NCBI GenBank assembly: GCA_003987725.1
Contig: RXJH01000001.1
Location: 62,001 to 126,000 of the forward strand
DNA length: 64,000 nucleotides
Source of the DNA: Hyphomicrobium sp.
GTDB taxonomy: Bacteria > Pseudomonadota > Alphaproteobacteria > Rhizobiales > Hyphomicrobiaceae
Direction: 5' to 3'
Shown piece after piece: positions 49,897-59,937 of this stretch. Numbering within the stretch: the first letter of the stretch is position 1; each line of letters begins with the position of its first letter. A program made the position numbers and the translations under genes. The notes beneath the pieces are model-generated. The model was not told where the DNA came from. It worked only from the letters and a program-made list of their open reading frames with translations, and ran no database searches.

Positions 49897-51123
49897 TTAT
49901 CCCTTCTTCACGTTGTCACATTCTGGCGCATCGGACCGCGGAAGAAAGACGGTCAAGAGGCCGAGAAACGGCAGGTAGGAGCAGACCTCATAGACATAAT
50001 CTATGCCTCTGGCATCGGCGACGATGCCGAGAATGGCCGCTCCGATGCCGCCCATGCCGAAGGCAAAGCCGAAAAAGATGCCGGCGATCATGCCGACCCG
50101 GCCCGGCACAAGCTCTTGTGCAAAGACGACGATCGCCGGAAAGGCCGACGACAGGATGAGGCCAATCAACACAGACAGCGCGATCGTCCAGTTGAAATCG
50201 GCATAGGGCAGCGCCAGCGTGAACGGCAGGCAGCCGAGGATCGAGAACCAAATCACCGTCTTGGCCCCGAAGCGGTCGCCGAAGAGACCGCCGAGTATCG
50301 TGCCGACCGCGGAAGCTCCGAGAAATGCGAACAGCAGCAATTGCGACGTCTGCACGGAAACGCCGAAGCGATGGATGGCATAGAAGGTGTAGTAGCTCGT
50401 TATGCTGGCCATGTAGACATTCTTGGAGAAGACCAGCACGGTCAGAACGGTCAGGGCGACGGCCGTCCGGCGCCGCGAATGAAGAAGCCCGACGGCGCGT
50501 TGCTGATTGACGCTCTTGCTCTGCGCGGTCGCCGCCCATTGGCTGACTTTCCAGAGAATCGCCATTCCGACGAGCGCGATCAAGCCGAACCAGGCAAGGC
50601 TCTGCTGACCACGAGGCAGCACGATGAATGCGGCCAGCAGTGGACCGATCGCAGTGCCGAAATTGCCGCCGAGCTGAAACAGCGATTGCGCAAAGCCGTG
50701 ACGGCCGCCGGACGCCAAGCGCGCAATACGCGACGATTCCGGGTGAAAGATCGCCGAGCCGATGCCGACGCAGGCCGCGCCCATTATCAGGCTCGCGTAG
50801 CTGTTCGCGAAAGCCAGCATCAGCAGGCCAACAAAGGTCGACCCCATTCCGATGGTCGTCGAATACGGTACGGGACGTTTATCGGTGAAGTATCCGATGA
50901 ACGGCTGCAACAGCGATGCCGTTACCTGGAACGCCATCGTCAGAAGGCCAATTTGCCAGAACGTCAGCGCGTAATCGTGCTTCAGGATCGGATAGACGGC
51001 CACCAGCAACGACTGCATGACGTCGTTGAGAAGGTGGCAAAAGCTGACGGCGACGAGAACTGCGAGCGAAGCGGTGGCCATCGGCGCGCGCAGCGCCGAG
51101 CGTGACGATTCCAGTGTGGTCAT
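49897..51123 (-). CDS. MFS transporter, fosmidomycin-resistance (Fsr) type
   Basis: A 408-residue major facilitator protein with 12 hydrophobic segments, closely resembling Fsr (fosmidomycin efflux) proteins. Visible motifs are the loop region GYFTDKRPVP, HPESSRIARLASGGRHGFAQSLFQLGG, and the C-terminal stretch AGIFFGFAFGMGGIGAAILG. Fosmidomycin inhibits the MEP pathway (IspC), and this organism encodes that pathway through ispDF, so such an efflux pump is plausible, but its true substrate is unknown. Confidence 0.87.
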   Translation of the reverse strand: MTTLESSRSALRAPMATASLAVLVAVSFCHLLNDVMQSLLVAVYPILKHDYALTFWQIGLLTMAFQVTASLLQPFIGYFTDKRPVPYSTTIGMGSTFVGLLMLAFANSYASLIMGAACVGIGSAIFHPESSRIARLASGGRHGFAQSLFQLGGNFGTAIGPLLAAFIVLPRGQQSLAWFGLIALVGMAILWKVSQWAATAQSKSVNQQRAVGLLHSRRRTAVALTVLTVLVFSKNVYMASITSYYTFYAIHRFGVSVQTSQLLLFAFLGASAVGTILGGLFGDRFGAKTVIWFSILGCLPFTLALPYADFNWTIALSVLIGLILSSAFPAIVVFAQELVPGRVGMIAGIFFGFAFGMGGIGAAILGIVADARGIDYVYEVCSYLPFLGLLTVFLPRSDAPECDNVKKG

Positions 51124-51241
51124 GAAAATCTCCGGCCCAGCTTTTAACGCCGAAGGACCGCAAGGTCATCGCGCAACCTGTCATACCAGCTATCCCAGCC
51201 GGCATGGCCTCGGCGCATTACCCATCACGAGATCTGAGAAA

Positions 51242-51961
51242 CTATTTGCCGGGCGCCGGTTCGCCGCCGCCTTGCGATTGCGGAGCGGGCGGCGTTGCAA
51301 CCACGTCCTTCGGAGGATCGATTTTCATGTCGATGGGGAAGGTATAGCTGGTTCTGAAGATAGGCTTATCCTCATGGCCCGGCGCCAATATCGTATTGCT
51401 TGATGGCAGGCCCGTCAGCGCGTCGACGTAAAACATGCGATAGGCTTGGTTGGAGGTCGCCGTGGACCCCTTCTCCGGCTCATTGTCGAGTCTGTAGGAG
51501 AAGACGTCGCGCCCCTCGAACTGAGTACGCCCTTTGCAGGCGTAGCTGCCAATATCCGTCTGCTGCGTCACGACGGAGTCCTGCATCTGACTTTTGACCT
51601 GATCCGCAACTTTCTGCGACAGCGGACGCCAGCCCTTTTCGTCCTGCTTCGACCAGGCTTCGTTTCCGACGAGGATCAATTCCGTCGTCTTGTTGGTCAG
51701 TTTCTCAGTGACTTTCTGGTGCATGCGGTCGGGAAGGACGTAATCGACCTGCATCTCCGTCGGGCCGTTCTCCGTCAGCATGTGAGTGTTCATGCTGAAC
51801 CACGCCGACTTCCGGAGTTTTTGAAGCGCGGCGGAAACCTCATCGCTGCACGGATTGGCGTTGGGCTTCGCACCTGGAGCGGCCTCGGGCGTCGGAGCCT
51901 GTGCAAAGGCGTGGCCGGAAAGAGCGGCGACTGTCACGAGTGCGAGCGCGATGCGGCGCAT
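51242..51961 (-). CDS. Exported LolA-fold-like protein A, tandem paralogue
   Basis: A 239-residue protein with a signal peptide (IALALVTVAALSGHAFAQ), a short Pro/Ala linker and a beta-rich domain that resembles LolA/LppX-type lipid-binding folds (inferred). Segments match the next gene: VDYVLPDRMHQKVT, LILVGNEAWSKQ, YACKGRTQFEGRDVFSYRL, FYVDALTGLPSSNT and FPIDMKIDPP. It ends in a Pro/Gly/Glu-rich tail. No lipobox. Function unknown; a role in envelope lipid or lipoprotein handling is a guess from fold. Confidence 0.65.
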   Translation of the reverse strand: MRRIALALVTVAALSGHAFAQAPTPEAAPGAKPNANPCSDEVSAALQKLRKSAWFSMNTHMLTENGPTEMQVDYVLPDRMHQKVTEKLTNKTTELILVGNEAWSKQDEKGWRPLSQKVADQVKSQMQDSVVTQQTDIGSYACKGRTQFEGRDVFSYRLDNEPEKGSTATSNQAYRMFYVDALTGLPSSNTILAPGHEDKPIFRTSYTFPIDMKIDPPKDVVATPPAPQSQGGGEPAPGK

Positions 51962-51998
51962 AGGAATATCCTAACTGAGACCGGGAAGCGGCTGGATT

Positions 51999-52625
51999 TT
52001 AACGGAGCTTTTGCACGGGGGCGTTCGTGGGCGCAACGATGTCGATATCGGTCGGGTACGAATACTTGACGTTCAAGACAGGCTTTGCCCCGTCTGCGAG
52101 GCTGGCCACGACGTTGAAGGCGGGCAGCCCCGTTACCGGGTCGACATAGATCGTCCGCGCCAAGGTCTTCGCATGATCGGCCCCCTGCGGAGTTTTATCC
52201 GCGGTGCGGTAGGCGACGAAATCGTGACCATCGAACTTCGCGGGGCCGAGGCATTCGAAGTCTCCAAGGCCCTTCGGCGGCGCGTATACGGCCTGGTTCA
52301 CCTCGGCGACGATCGACTGGGTATACTGGGGCAGAAGCTCTTCAAAGGCGCCGCTCGTTCCGGCAAATGCCCGGTCCCCGACGAGCATCGTCTGCTGCTC
52401 GCCCGGCATGGCGGGTGACGTCACCGTCTGCAGCATGCGGTTGGGCGGCATGTAGTCGATCCGCATATGCGCCTCGCCCTCAGCCGTCGGCTGGCTGAAT
52501 TCGACGCGGAAGGCCTTGGATGCTCGCTGCTTGGCAAAGGCGGCTAAAACTTCGTTGGTACAATCGGCTGCGAAAGCAGGTGCCGCCATCGAAAGCGTGA
52601 GGATGGCCAAGCAAAGCGCGCGCAT
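51999..52625 (-). CDS. Exported LolA-fold-like protein B, tandem paralogue
   Basis: A 208-residue protein with a signal peptide (ALCLAILTLSMAAPAFAA) and a domain parallel to the downstream paralogue: RIDYMPPNRMLQTVT, MLVGDRAFAG, FECLGPAKFDGHDFVAYRT, IYVDPVTGLPAFNVVAS and YPTDIDIVAP. The two are separated by only 37 bp, so probably a duplication in one transcript. Function unknown. A pair of cysteines (DCTNEV and FECLG) recurs in both copies. Confidence 0.65.
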   Translation of the reverse strand: MRALCLAILTLSMAAPAFAADCTNEVLAAFAKQRASKAFRVEFSQPTAEGEAHMRIDYMPPNRMLQTVTSPAMPGEQQTMLVGDRAFAGTSGAFEELLPQYTQSIVAEVNQAVYAPPKGLGDFECLGPAKFDGHDFVAYRTADKTPQGADHAKTLARTIYVDPVTGLPAFNVVASLADGAKPVLNVKYSYPTDIDIVAPTNAPVQKLR

Positions 52626-52737
52626 TCATTTCCTCCAGATTTTTTCCTTGGTTATACTCAGAAGCGCCCGCGAAGCGATCTTAAAGTTCAGCAAGGTTGA
52701 TTTCGGAGACGGATGACGGGAAGCCGCCGCCGGCCGG

Positions 52738-53808
52738 CTATTTTTTGCGCATCTTCTCGCAGGGATCGCCGCGCTCGGTGCGTGCGGTAAAGACCACGAA
52801 ATCGGCAGCCGGCTGGCCGTCGGGATCTTGCGGTACATAGGACTGAGGGTCGTCGTTGCCATCCTCGACCTCCGCGAACATCACCGAGACGATCATTTTC
52901 TTCCCATCCCGGTGGCGGATGTACCAAGGCACGCCGCGGTCCGTCCGGGCGTGTCCGGTGCCCGCGATCAGAAAGACGGCGCCGTCCGTCGCGGCCGCCT
53001 CGAGCACCGCATTGGCGAGATGCGCGTCGCGGTAGCGCTGAGCATACGCCATGCCGCCGAAGGCCTCCTTCGGAAGCGCGCCGCAATGCGCGTTCTCGAT
53101 TTCCTTGACCGAGGCCGCGTCCAGGCTGTCTCCCAAGGGGAGATCGAGGCCGAGGCGCGACCGGCTTTCCGGCGAAAGCGCCGCCTCCCCTCCCTTGGCC
53201 GCCTTCATGATTTCGGCGCGTGAGACGTCGCCCGCGTAAATCGGGAGGCGGAGAGCTATCGCGGCGGCAAACAGCGGATCGTAGATATCCTTCGGCCAGG
53301 AGGATTTCTCCCAGTCTACGAGGCGCTTCAAGTCGCCGAGCGTGCCGTCGCCCGGCGTCGCGCTGTCGGACAGGGCCTTGAAGGTTGCGAGACCCGCTTC
53401 CTGATCGGCGCGAAGCTGTTCGAAGACGACGGCCGGCCGCTTCGCGGCCGATTGGCCTCCGAATTCCTCGACCGCTGCGGCTTGTAGAAGGTGATGCTCG
53501 GCGTTGTCGTGGGTCTCGCCGAGAATGAGAACGCCGCCAGACGACATGGCGGCAGATGCTGCCGCTTTGAGACGCATCCATGGATCACCCGCACATGAGG
53601 CATCCGAAGGCTCAACGGCGGCTGGACCTGTCGCAAGGATTTGCCCGCAGAGCGGATGCGAACACGACTTCGCCTGGCGCGCGATCTCTTCGAGGAACGG
53701 CCCGCGCTCGAACGTGCAAGCGCGTGCGCTCGCTCCGAACGAGAGCGCCGTCAAAATAGCGGCGACCAAGCCTCCGGCGACGCTTCTCGCTCCCCCGGGT
53801 ATTTTCAC
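52738..53808 (-). CDS. ChaN-family protein (DUF399, haem-binding-like)
   Basis: A 356-residue exported protein with a signal segment (GGLVAAILTALSFGASARA). Its domain resembles ChaN, a periplasmic/lipoprotein family described as binding iron or haem. Motifs: VLILGETHDNAEHHLLQ with the conserved histidines near residue 100, AVVFEQLRADQEAG, and the C-terminal AGTGHARTDRGVPWYI. No lipobox is clear, unlike ChaN lipoproteins. The ATG is 3 bp after the carA stop, so carA and this gene are co-transcribed. Function inferred only from family. Confidence 0.82.
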   Translation of the reverse strand: MKIPGGARSVAGGLVAAILTALSFGASARACTFERGPFLEEIARQAKSCSHPLCGQILATGPAAVEPSDASCAGDPWMRLKAAASAAMSSGGVLILGETHDNAEHHLLQAAAVEEFGGQSAAKRPAVVFEQLRADQEAGLATFKALSDSATPGDGTLGDLKRLVDWEKSSWPKDIYDPLFAAAIALRLPIYAGDVSRAEIMKAAKGGEAALSPESRSRLGLDLPLGDSLDAASVKEIENAHCGALPKEAFGGMAYAQRYRDAHLANAVLEAAATDGAVFLIAGTGHARTDRGVPWYIRHRDGKKMIVSVMFAEVEDGNDDPQSYVPQDPDGQPAADFVVFTARTERGDPCEKMRKK

Positions 53809-53811
53809 CGA

Positions 53812-55011
53812 TCAGCGCTCGCGGTGTGCCGTCTGGCCTTTCTGTTCACGCATCATGTTGACGAAGCGCGTGAAGAGATAGTGGCTGTCCTGCGGGCCGG
53901 GAGAGGCCTCCGGATGGTGCTGCACGGAAAAGACGGGTTTGCCTTTGAGCGCCAAGCCGCAGTTCGAGCCGTCGAACAGCGAGACGTGCGTTTCGACGAC
54001 GCCTGCCGGGAGGCTTTCGCGGTCGACGGCAAAGCCGTGGTTCATCGAAACGATCTCGACCTTGTTGGTCGTGAAGTCTTTCACCGGATGGTTGGCGCCG
54101 TGGTGACCCTGATGCATCTTCTTCGTCGTCGCGCCGAGCGCAAGGCCGAGCATCTGATGGCCGAGGCAGATCCCGAACATCGGTTTGCCGCTGTCGACGA
54201 GCTTCTTGATTTCGGGCACTGCGTATTCACCGGTCGCCGCCGGATCGCCCGGTCCGTTGGACAGGAAAACGCCGTCCGGATTGCGGGCGAGCACGTCTTC
54301 GGCCTTTGCGGTCGCCGGGACGACCGTGACCTTGCAGCCGGCGGTGGCGAGGCAGCGCAGGATGTTCCGCTTCAGGCCGTAGTCGATGGCCACGACATGG
54401 AATTCCGGATTCTCGTTGCGTTTGAAGCCTTCGTTCCAAACCCAGCGCTGCTCATCCCAAGAGTAGCTCTGGCCGCTCGTCACTTCCGGCACGAGATCCA
54501 GGCCCAGCAGGCCGGGCCAGGCTTTCGCCTCGGCCATCAATGCGTCGATGTCGAACTTGCCGGCCGGATCGTGCGCGATGACGCCGTTCGGCATGCCCTT
54601 CTCGCGGATGCGCGCCGTCAGCGCTCGCGTGTCCACACCCGAGATGGCGATGATGCCGCGGGCCTTCAGCCACTGATCGAGATCCTCGGCTGCGCGGTAA
54701 TTCGACGGAGCAGTGATATCGGCGCGCAGGATGCAGCCCCTGACGCCTGACCGCGACGCGAGATTCGATGTCTCGGTGTCTTCGGCATTGGCGCCGACGT
54801 TCCCGACATGCGGGAAGGTAAACGTGATGATCTGTCCCGCGTAGCTCGGGTCAGTCAAAATTTCCTGGTAGCCGGTAATTGCGGTGTTGAAGCAAACCTC
54901 GCCGACGGCGGTGCCAGTCGCACCGAGACCTCGGCCCGCAATGACTGTGCCATCGTCAAGCACGAGGCGCGCCGTCAGAGGCACTTCTGTCCAGGGTTCA
55001 GGTGCGGTCAT
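53812..55011 (-). CDS. carA: Carbamoyl-phosphate synthase small subunit
   Basis: Glutaminase subunit of carbamoyl-phosphate synthase; 399 residues. The N-terminal domain ([58 protein letters not shown]) is followed by the class I amidotransferase domain with catalytic cysteine in [12 protein letters not shown] and His/Glu in [11 protein letters not shown]. The stop is 3 bp from the ChaN-like gene. It diverges from the gatB/yqeY-domain gene, an arrangement I recall in many alphaproteobacteria. The large subunit carB is separated by four genes. Confidence 0.97.
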   Translation of the reverse strand: MTAPEPWTEVPLTARLVLDDGTVIAGRGLGATGTAVGEVCFNTAITGYQEILTDPSYAGQIITFTFPHVGNVGANAEDTETSNLASRSGVRGCILRADITAPSNYRAAEDLDQWLKARGIIAISGVDTRALTARIREKGMPNGVIAHDPAGKFDIDALMAEAKAWPGLLGLDLVPEVTSGQSYSWDEQRWVWNEGFKRNENPEFHVVAIDYGLKRNILRCLATAGCKVTVVPATAKAEDVLARNPDGVFLSNGPGDPAATGEYAVPEIKKLVDSGKPMFGICLGHQMLGLALGATTKKMHQGHHGANHPVKDFTTNKVEIVSMNHGFAVDRESLPAGVVETHVSLFDGSNCGLALKGKPVFSVQHHPEASPGPQDSHYLFTRFVNMMREQKGQTAHRER

Positions 55012-55180
55012 CTGTCATCCATTGAATGGGGCTTCGAGCAAAGGCTCAAATCGCGCGGGAACCTAGGGTAACGACCTTTCAACGTCAATTATGGTCAGCT
55101 CGTAAAACTTGTCGCCGCAGCGCTTGCGGGGGCATACGCCCACCTCGTAAACCAATCCCTTGGTTCCAAGGAGACGTATC

Positions 55181-55618
55181 ATGCGCGCGAAGATCAACGC
55201 CGATCTCAAAACGGCAATGAAAGCCGGAGAGAAACAACGCGTTGCGACGCTGAGGCTTATCAATGCCGCGATCCAAACCGCGGAGATCGAAACGAAGAAG
55301 GAACTCGACGACGCAGGCGTCCTTGCCGTCATGACGAAGATGGTCAAGCAGCGCCGCGATTCAATCGCGCAGTACACCAGCGGCGGCCGCCCCGATCTCG
55401 CCGCCACCGAGCAGGCCGAGATCGACATTATTGAAGCCTACCTGCCGAAGCAGATGGATGAAGGCGCCGTTACCGCGGCCATTGCCGACGCCATCAAGGA
55501 AACCGGCGCGTCATCGGCCAAGGACATGGGTAAGGTCATGGGCGTGCTCAAAGCCAAGTACGCCGGACAGATGGATTTTCAGAAGGCGAGCGCCGCCGTC
55601 AAAGCCGCACTTGGATAA
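55181..55618 (+). CDS. GatB/YqeY domain-containing protein
   Basis: A 145-residue protein equivalent to the C-terminal tRNA-binding domain of GatB (YqeY family). The family pattern is complete: MRAKINADLKTAMKAGEKQRVATLRLINAAIQ, AVMTKMVKQRRDSIAQY, EQAEIDIIEAYLPKQM and DMGKVMGVLKAKYAGQMDFQ. The ATG at 55181 follows AAGGAG at 7 nt. It diverges from carA and stands upstream of dnaG and rpoD, as in many alphaproteobacteria. Its function, perhaps tRNA binding, is not settled. Confidence 0.93.
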   Translation: MRAKINADLKTAMKAGEKQRVATLRLINAAIQTAEIETKKELDDAGVLAVMTKMVKQRRDSIAQYTSGGRPDLAATEQAEIDIIEAYLPKQMDEGAVTAAIADAIKETGASSAKDMGKVMGVLKAKYAGQMDFQKASAAVKAALG

Positions 55619-55786
55619 GCTTCGACTGCGCGGCTGCACGCGTGAGCCTGTGGAAAGTGGGTATCGTCCGCCGTGACAAGGCGTTGAACGGGCGGGCTTC
55701 TCAGCGAATCACCTATTCAGTATCGAGCCGAGGCTCCCCAAATGGGGCCATGGCGTCGTCTTCGCTCATCGAGGCTTTCCGCGCTC

Positions 55787-57754
55787 ATGCGCTTCAGTCC
55801 GAACCTTCTGGATGAAATCCGCTCCCGGCTGCTCGTCAGCCAGGTCGTCGGCCGGAAAGTCGCGCTGAAAAAATCGGGCCGTGAATTCCGCGGCCTTTCG
55901 CCGTTCAAGGCGGAAAAGTCGCCATCGTTCTTCGTCAACGATCAGAAGGGGTTCTACCACTGCTTCGCTTCGGGCGAGCATGGGGACATCTTCACCTTCC
56001 TGATGAAAACGGAGGGTCTCGAATTTCCGGAGGCGGTGGAGCGTCTCGCGGCGGAAGCGGGCGTCGCGATGCCCAAGCCTGCCGAGCGCAACGTCGAGCA
56101 GGAAGATCAGCGCGAACGGCTTTACCGGCTTCTTGAGGCCTCGGCCGCGTTTTTTGAGAGCAATCTGCGCATGGGCCTTGGAGCCGAGGCGCGGGGCTAC
56201 CTCGAGCGGCGGGGTCTGGCGCAAGAAACGATCCAGGCCTTCCGGCTCGGCTTCGCGCCGAACTCGCGCACCGCACTCACCGCTCACCTCAAGAGCAAAG
56301 GTTTTTCACCGGCCGACATGGCGACCGCCGGGATGCTCATTGCCGGGGACGACATCCCCGAGCCCTATGACCGGTTTCGCAACCGGGTGATGTTTCCGAT
56401 CCTCGATCTCAAGGGCCGCGTCATCGCATTCGGAGGCCGCGCGCTCGACAAGGACGTACCTGCCAAGTACCTGAATTCGCCCGAGACTCCGCTGTTTCAC
56501 AAGGGTCACATCCTGTTCAACGCGGCGCGCGCACGGACCGCCGCCCACGACAAGAACAGGGTGATCGCGGTCGAGGGCTATATGGACGTCGTGGCGCTCT
56601 CGGAGGCCGGCTTCAACGAAAGCGTCGCACCGCTTGGAACGGCGCTCACCGAAGATCAGTTGAAGCTTTTGTGGCGTTTTGCACCAGAACCTACTCTGTG
56701 CTTCGACGGCGATGGCGCCGGCCGCAAGGCTGCCGATCGTGCCGTCGAGATCGCTCTCCCGCTGGTTAAGCCAGGCTTCAGCGTTTCATTCGCCTTTCTC
56801 CCAGACGGCCTCGATCCGGATGATCTCGTCCGTCAGCGGGGTGCCGGTGCCATGATGGAAGTTCTGGAGAAGACGCGTCCGCTCATCGACGTGCTGTGGG
56901 ATCGCGAGATCAAGGCTCAGCCGACCGGGACGCCGGAACAGCGGGCGGCGCTCGAAGCGCGGCTCAAGAGCCTGACCGAGTCTATTCAAGATGCGACGGT
57001 TCGTAGCCACTACGGCCGCGAGCTACGCGACAGGTTGTATCAACTTGGACGCGACAGAAGTTCGGCCCGCGACCGCAAGCCGGCAGGCACGCCGTTTCAA
57101 TCTTCCTACGCCCGGCCTATGGCCGCGCCGGATTGGCGTGGACGCGAGCGCAGCCGCCTTGCTCCGCCCGGTAAGCGCTTTCCCGACAAGTCCCCCTTTC
57201 CGGGGGCTTTGACGGCCAGTCCGGAACTCGTAAGTCATTTTCAGAGTATATCGCCACGCGAGGCATTGATCCTGAAAACACTTATTAACCATCCCTGGCT
57301 GATTGATGAGCATTCGGAAGCGGTTGCCGTCATTGAGTTCGCCTCGCCTGCCATCTCGGCGCTTCGCGATGAGATTTTGGCAGTGCATGCGCGGCAGAAT
57401 TCCCTTGACAGCGCAACTTTACGAACCCAATTGAGCAAATCGGGGGTTGCAAAGGTGGTGGACCTCGTCGCGCGAACGATTACGCACAAAAGCGACCGTT
57501 TTGCCGAGCCAGATGCCTCCGCCGCCGATGTCGAAGCCGCCTGGCACCATATTCTTGCGCTACAACAGCGACAGGCCGAGCTTGGCCTTGCCCTGAAGAG
57601 CGCTGAGGAGGCTTGGTATCGGGATTGCACGGAAGACGCTGAAAATCGCCTTCTCGACATCAAGCGCCAGATCGCCCGCGAGACGGCGATGAACCAAATG
57701 GATGAGTTCGATCAGCCCGTAGACGACAATTCAGATGTCAAGCGCGCCGGCTAG
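55787..57754 (+). CDS. dnaG: DNA primase
   Basis: Synthesises RNA primers for replication; 655 residues. It has an N-terminal CHC2-type domain, the RNA polymerase core with Toprim (VIAVEGYMDVVAL and CFDGDGAGRKAADRA) and a C-terminal helicase-binding region. The zinc ligands of the classical CHC2 site (C-x2-H...C-x2-C) are mostly replaced: GLSPFK for GLCPFH (S38, K41) and YHCFASG for YHCFGCG, leaving only C59. I recall similar loss in other Rhizobiales. The start at 55787 (MRFSPNLLDEIR) matches family N termini. It precedes rpoD by 113 bp. Confidence 0.96.
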   Translation: MRFSPNLLDEIRSRLLVSQVVGRKVALKKSGREFRGLSPFKAEKSPSFFVNDQKGFYHCFASGEHGDIFTFLMKTEGLEFPEAVERLAAEAGVAMPKPAERNVEQEDQRERLYRLLEASAAFFESNLRMGLGAEARGYLERRGLAQETIQAFRLGFAPNSRTALTAHLKSKGFSPADMATAGMLIAGDDIPEPYDRFRNRVMFPILDLKGRVIAFGGRALDKDVPAKYLNSPETPLFHKGHILFNAARARTAAHDKNRVIAVEGYMDVVALSEAGFNESVAPLGTALTEDQLKLLWRFAPEPTLCFDGDGAGRKAADRAVEIALPLVKPGFSVSFAFLPDGLDPDDLVRQRGAGAMMEVLEKTRPLIDVLWDREIKAQPTGTPEQRAALEARLKSLTESIQDATVRSHYGRELRDRLYQLGRDRSSARDRKPAGTPFQSSYARPMAAPDWRGRERSRLAPPGKRFPDKSPFPGALTASPELVSHFQSISPREALILKTLINHPWLIDEHSEAVAVIEFASPAISALRDEILAVHARQNSLDSATLRTQLSKSGVAKVVDLVARTITHKSDRFAEPDASAADVEAAWHHILALQQRQAELGLALKSAEEAWYRDCTEDAENRLLDIKRQIARETAMNQMDEFDQPVDDNSDVKRAG

Positions 57755-57867
57755 GCGTGTGATTAGCATTCGCGCTTCGAAGAGTTGCAGCAGCCAGCGT
57801 TTCGAAGCCTAAATTCGTGATCTAGCCGTTCTCGTGCGGGGGCGGCCCAGACGACAAGGAACCAAGG

Positions 57868-59841
57868 ATGGCACGCGCCCAGCAGGCAGTCCAAAAGACA
57901 GAAGATAAAGATCAGGCCGCCGATGCCCCAGAACGCGACAGCCCGCTCCTCGATCTGTCCGACCAGGCCGTTAAGCGTCTTTTGAAGACGGCGAAGGCCA
58001 AGGGATACGTCACGCTCGATCAGCTGAACTCGGTTCTGCCGTCGGAAGAGGTGTCTTCCGACCAGATCGAGGACCTTTACGCCATGCTGTCCGACATGGG
58101 CATCACGGTCGTAGAGACGGAAGAAGGCGAGGAGAAGGAAGAAGGGTCGGAAGAGCTCGCGGAAGACGAAGAAGGCCGTTCGCTCGTCGCGCAGAATAAC
58201 GCCCTCGTCAAATCGGAAACCAAGTCCGAGCCCGCCGAGCGCACCGACGATCCCGTTCGCATGTACTTGCGTGAAATGGGCTCTGTGGAGCTGTTGTCGC
58301 GCGAAGGCGAAATCGCGATCGCCAAGCGCATCGAGGCTGGCCGCGAGGCGATGATCGCGGGCCTCTGCGAAAGCCCCCTCACCTTCCAGGCCATTATCAT
58401 TTGGCGCGACGAACTGAACGACGGCAAGATCCTGCTTCGCGACATCATCGACCTCGAAGCCACCTATGAAGGCCCCGAGGCCAAAGAGGTTGCCGCCATT
58501 CCGGGCGACGGCGAGCCGGCTGAAGGCGGCTCTGAGTCACCCGCAGAGGGTGAGGACGAGGACGAGTTCGAGAACGCGATGTCGCTCGCCGCGATGGAAG
58601 CGGAACTCAAGCCGAAGGTTCTGGAAACCTTCGACAAGATCGCCGCCACCTACAAAAAGCTCCGCAAGCAGCAGGACAAGAAGCTCGAGCAGCAGCTCGT
58701 CGGCGATCAGGGCTCGCGCCAGCAGCAGAAAGCTTATGAAAAGATCCGCGACGAGATCATCGTCGACGTGAAGTCGCTGTCGCTCAACAACAACCGTATC
58801 GAAAGCCTCGTCGAGCAGCTTTACGCGATCAACAAGCGCCTCATCGGGCTCGAGGGACGCTTGATGCGTCTTGCCGACAGCTACGGCGTGCCGCGCCAGC
58901 ACTTCATCGACGAATACTACGGCAACGAGCTCGATCAGACGTGGCTCGATCGCGTCGCCAACAACGGCAAGAAGTGGGGCCAGTTCGTCAAAACCGAACG
59001 GTCTCAGGTCGAACAGATCCGCGGCGAGATTCATCAGCTCGCGACGGAGACGGGCCTCGAAATCCCGGAATATCGCCGCATCGTCAAAGCCGTCCAGAAG
59101 GGCGAGCGCGAAGCACGGCAGGCAAAGAAAGAGATGGTCGAAGCCAACCTTCGTCTCGTCATCTCGATCGCCAAGAAATATACGAACCGCGGTTTGCAGT
59201 TTCTGGATCTCATCCAGGAAGGCAACATCGGCCTGATGAAGGCGGTCGATAAGTTCGAATACCGCCGCGGTTACAAGTTCTCGACCTATGCGACGTGGTG
59301 GATCCGGCAGGCGATCACGCGCTCGATCGCGGATCAGGCGCGCACGATCCGCATTCCCGTGCACATGATCGAGACGATCAACAAGATCGTCCGCACGTCG
59401 CGACAGATGCTTCACGAGATCGGACGCGAGCCGACGCCGGAAGAGCTGGCCGAAAAGCTTGCGATGCCGCTCGAGAAGGTGCGGAAGGTTCTGAAGATCG
59501 CGAAGGAGCCGATCTCTCTCGAGACGCCGATCGGCGACGAAGAGGATTCGCATCTCGGCGACTTCATCGAAGATCGCAACGCCGTGCTGCCGATCGAAGC
59601 GGCGATCCAGTCGAACCTGCGCGATACGACGACGCGCGTGCTCGCTTCGCTGACGCCGCGCGAAGAACGCGTTCTCCGTATGCGCTTCGGGATCGGTATG
59701 AACACCGACCACACGCTGGAAGAAGTCGGCCAACAGTTCTCGGTCACGCGCGAACGTATTCGCCAGATTGAGGCGAAGGCGCTCAGAAAGCTGAAACATC
59801 CGAGCCGGTCGCGGAAGCTCAGGAGCTTCCTGGACAACTGA
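57868..59841 (+). CDS. rpoD: Primary sigma factor RpoD (sigma-70)
   Basis: Housekeeping sigma factor, 657 residues. Region 1.1 lies at the N terminus ([23 protein letters not shown]), followed by an acidic linker. Region 1.2 is [33 protein letters not shown] long non-conserved acidic insert follows (about 190-250). Regions 2.1-2.4 include [43 protein letters not shown], then region 3, and region 4.2 is [22 protein letters not shown]. The ATG at 57868 follows GGAACC. A strong terminator is just after the stop. Confidence 0.98.
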   Translation: MARAQQAVQKTEDKDQAADAPERDSPLLDLSDQAVKRLLKTAKAKGYVTLDQLNSVLPSEEVSSDQIEDLYAMLSDMGITVVETEEGEEKEEGSEELAEDEEGRSLVAQNNALVKSETKSEPAERTDDPVRMYLREMGSVELLSREGEIAIAKRIEAGREAMIAGLCESPLTFQAIIIWRDELNDGKILLRDIIDLEATYEGPEAKEVAAIPGDGEPAEGGSESPAEGEDEDEFENAMSLAAMEAELKPKVLETFDKIAATYKKLRKQQDKKLEQQLVGDQGSRQQQKAYEKIRDEIIVDVKSLSLNNNRIESLVEQLYAINKRLIGLEGRLMRLADSYGVPRQHFIDEYYGNELDQTWLDRVANNGKKWGQFVKTERSQVEQIRGEIHQLATETGLEIPEYRRIVKAVQKGEREARQAKKEMVEANLRLVISIAKKYTNRGLQFLDLIQEGNIGLMKAVDKFEYRRGYKFSTYATWWIRQAITRSIADQARTIRIPVHMIETINKIVRTSRQMLHEIGREPTPEELAEKLAMPLEKVRKVLKIAKEPISLETPIGDEEDSHLGDFIEDRNAVLPIEAAIQSNLRDTTTRVLASLTPREERVLRMRFGIGMNTDHTLEEVGQQFSVTRERIRQIEAKALRKLKHPSRSRKLRSFLDN

Positions 59842-59848
59842 TCCGATC

Positions 59849-59873
59849 AAGGGCCGCGAAAGCGGCCCTTTTT
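59849..59873 (+). terminator. Intrinsic terminator after rpoD
   Basis: AAGGGCCGC (59849-59857) and GCGGCCCTT (59862-59870) form a stem around a GAAA tetraloop, followed by TTT. It is 8 bp after the rpoD stop. Confidence 0.95.
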
Positions 59874-59937
59874 CATGTGATAATGGAATACGTTATTCGT
59901 CATTCAAGTATCATAAAATCAGTGGATCACTGTCATC

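Noticed and set aside
58537..59850. Open frame of 437 codons opposite rpoD
   Set aside because: Antisense of rpoD in a GC-rich codon register; residue composition is typical of shadow frames and the sense gene is certain.
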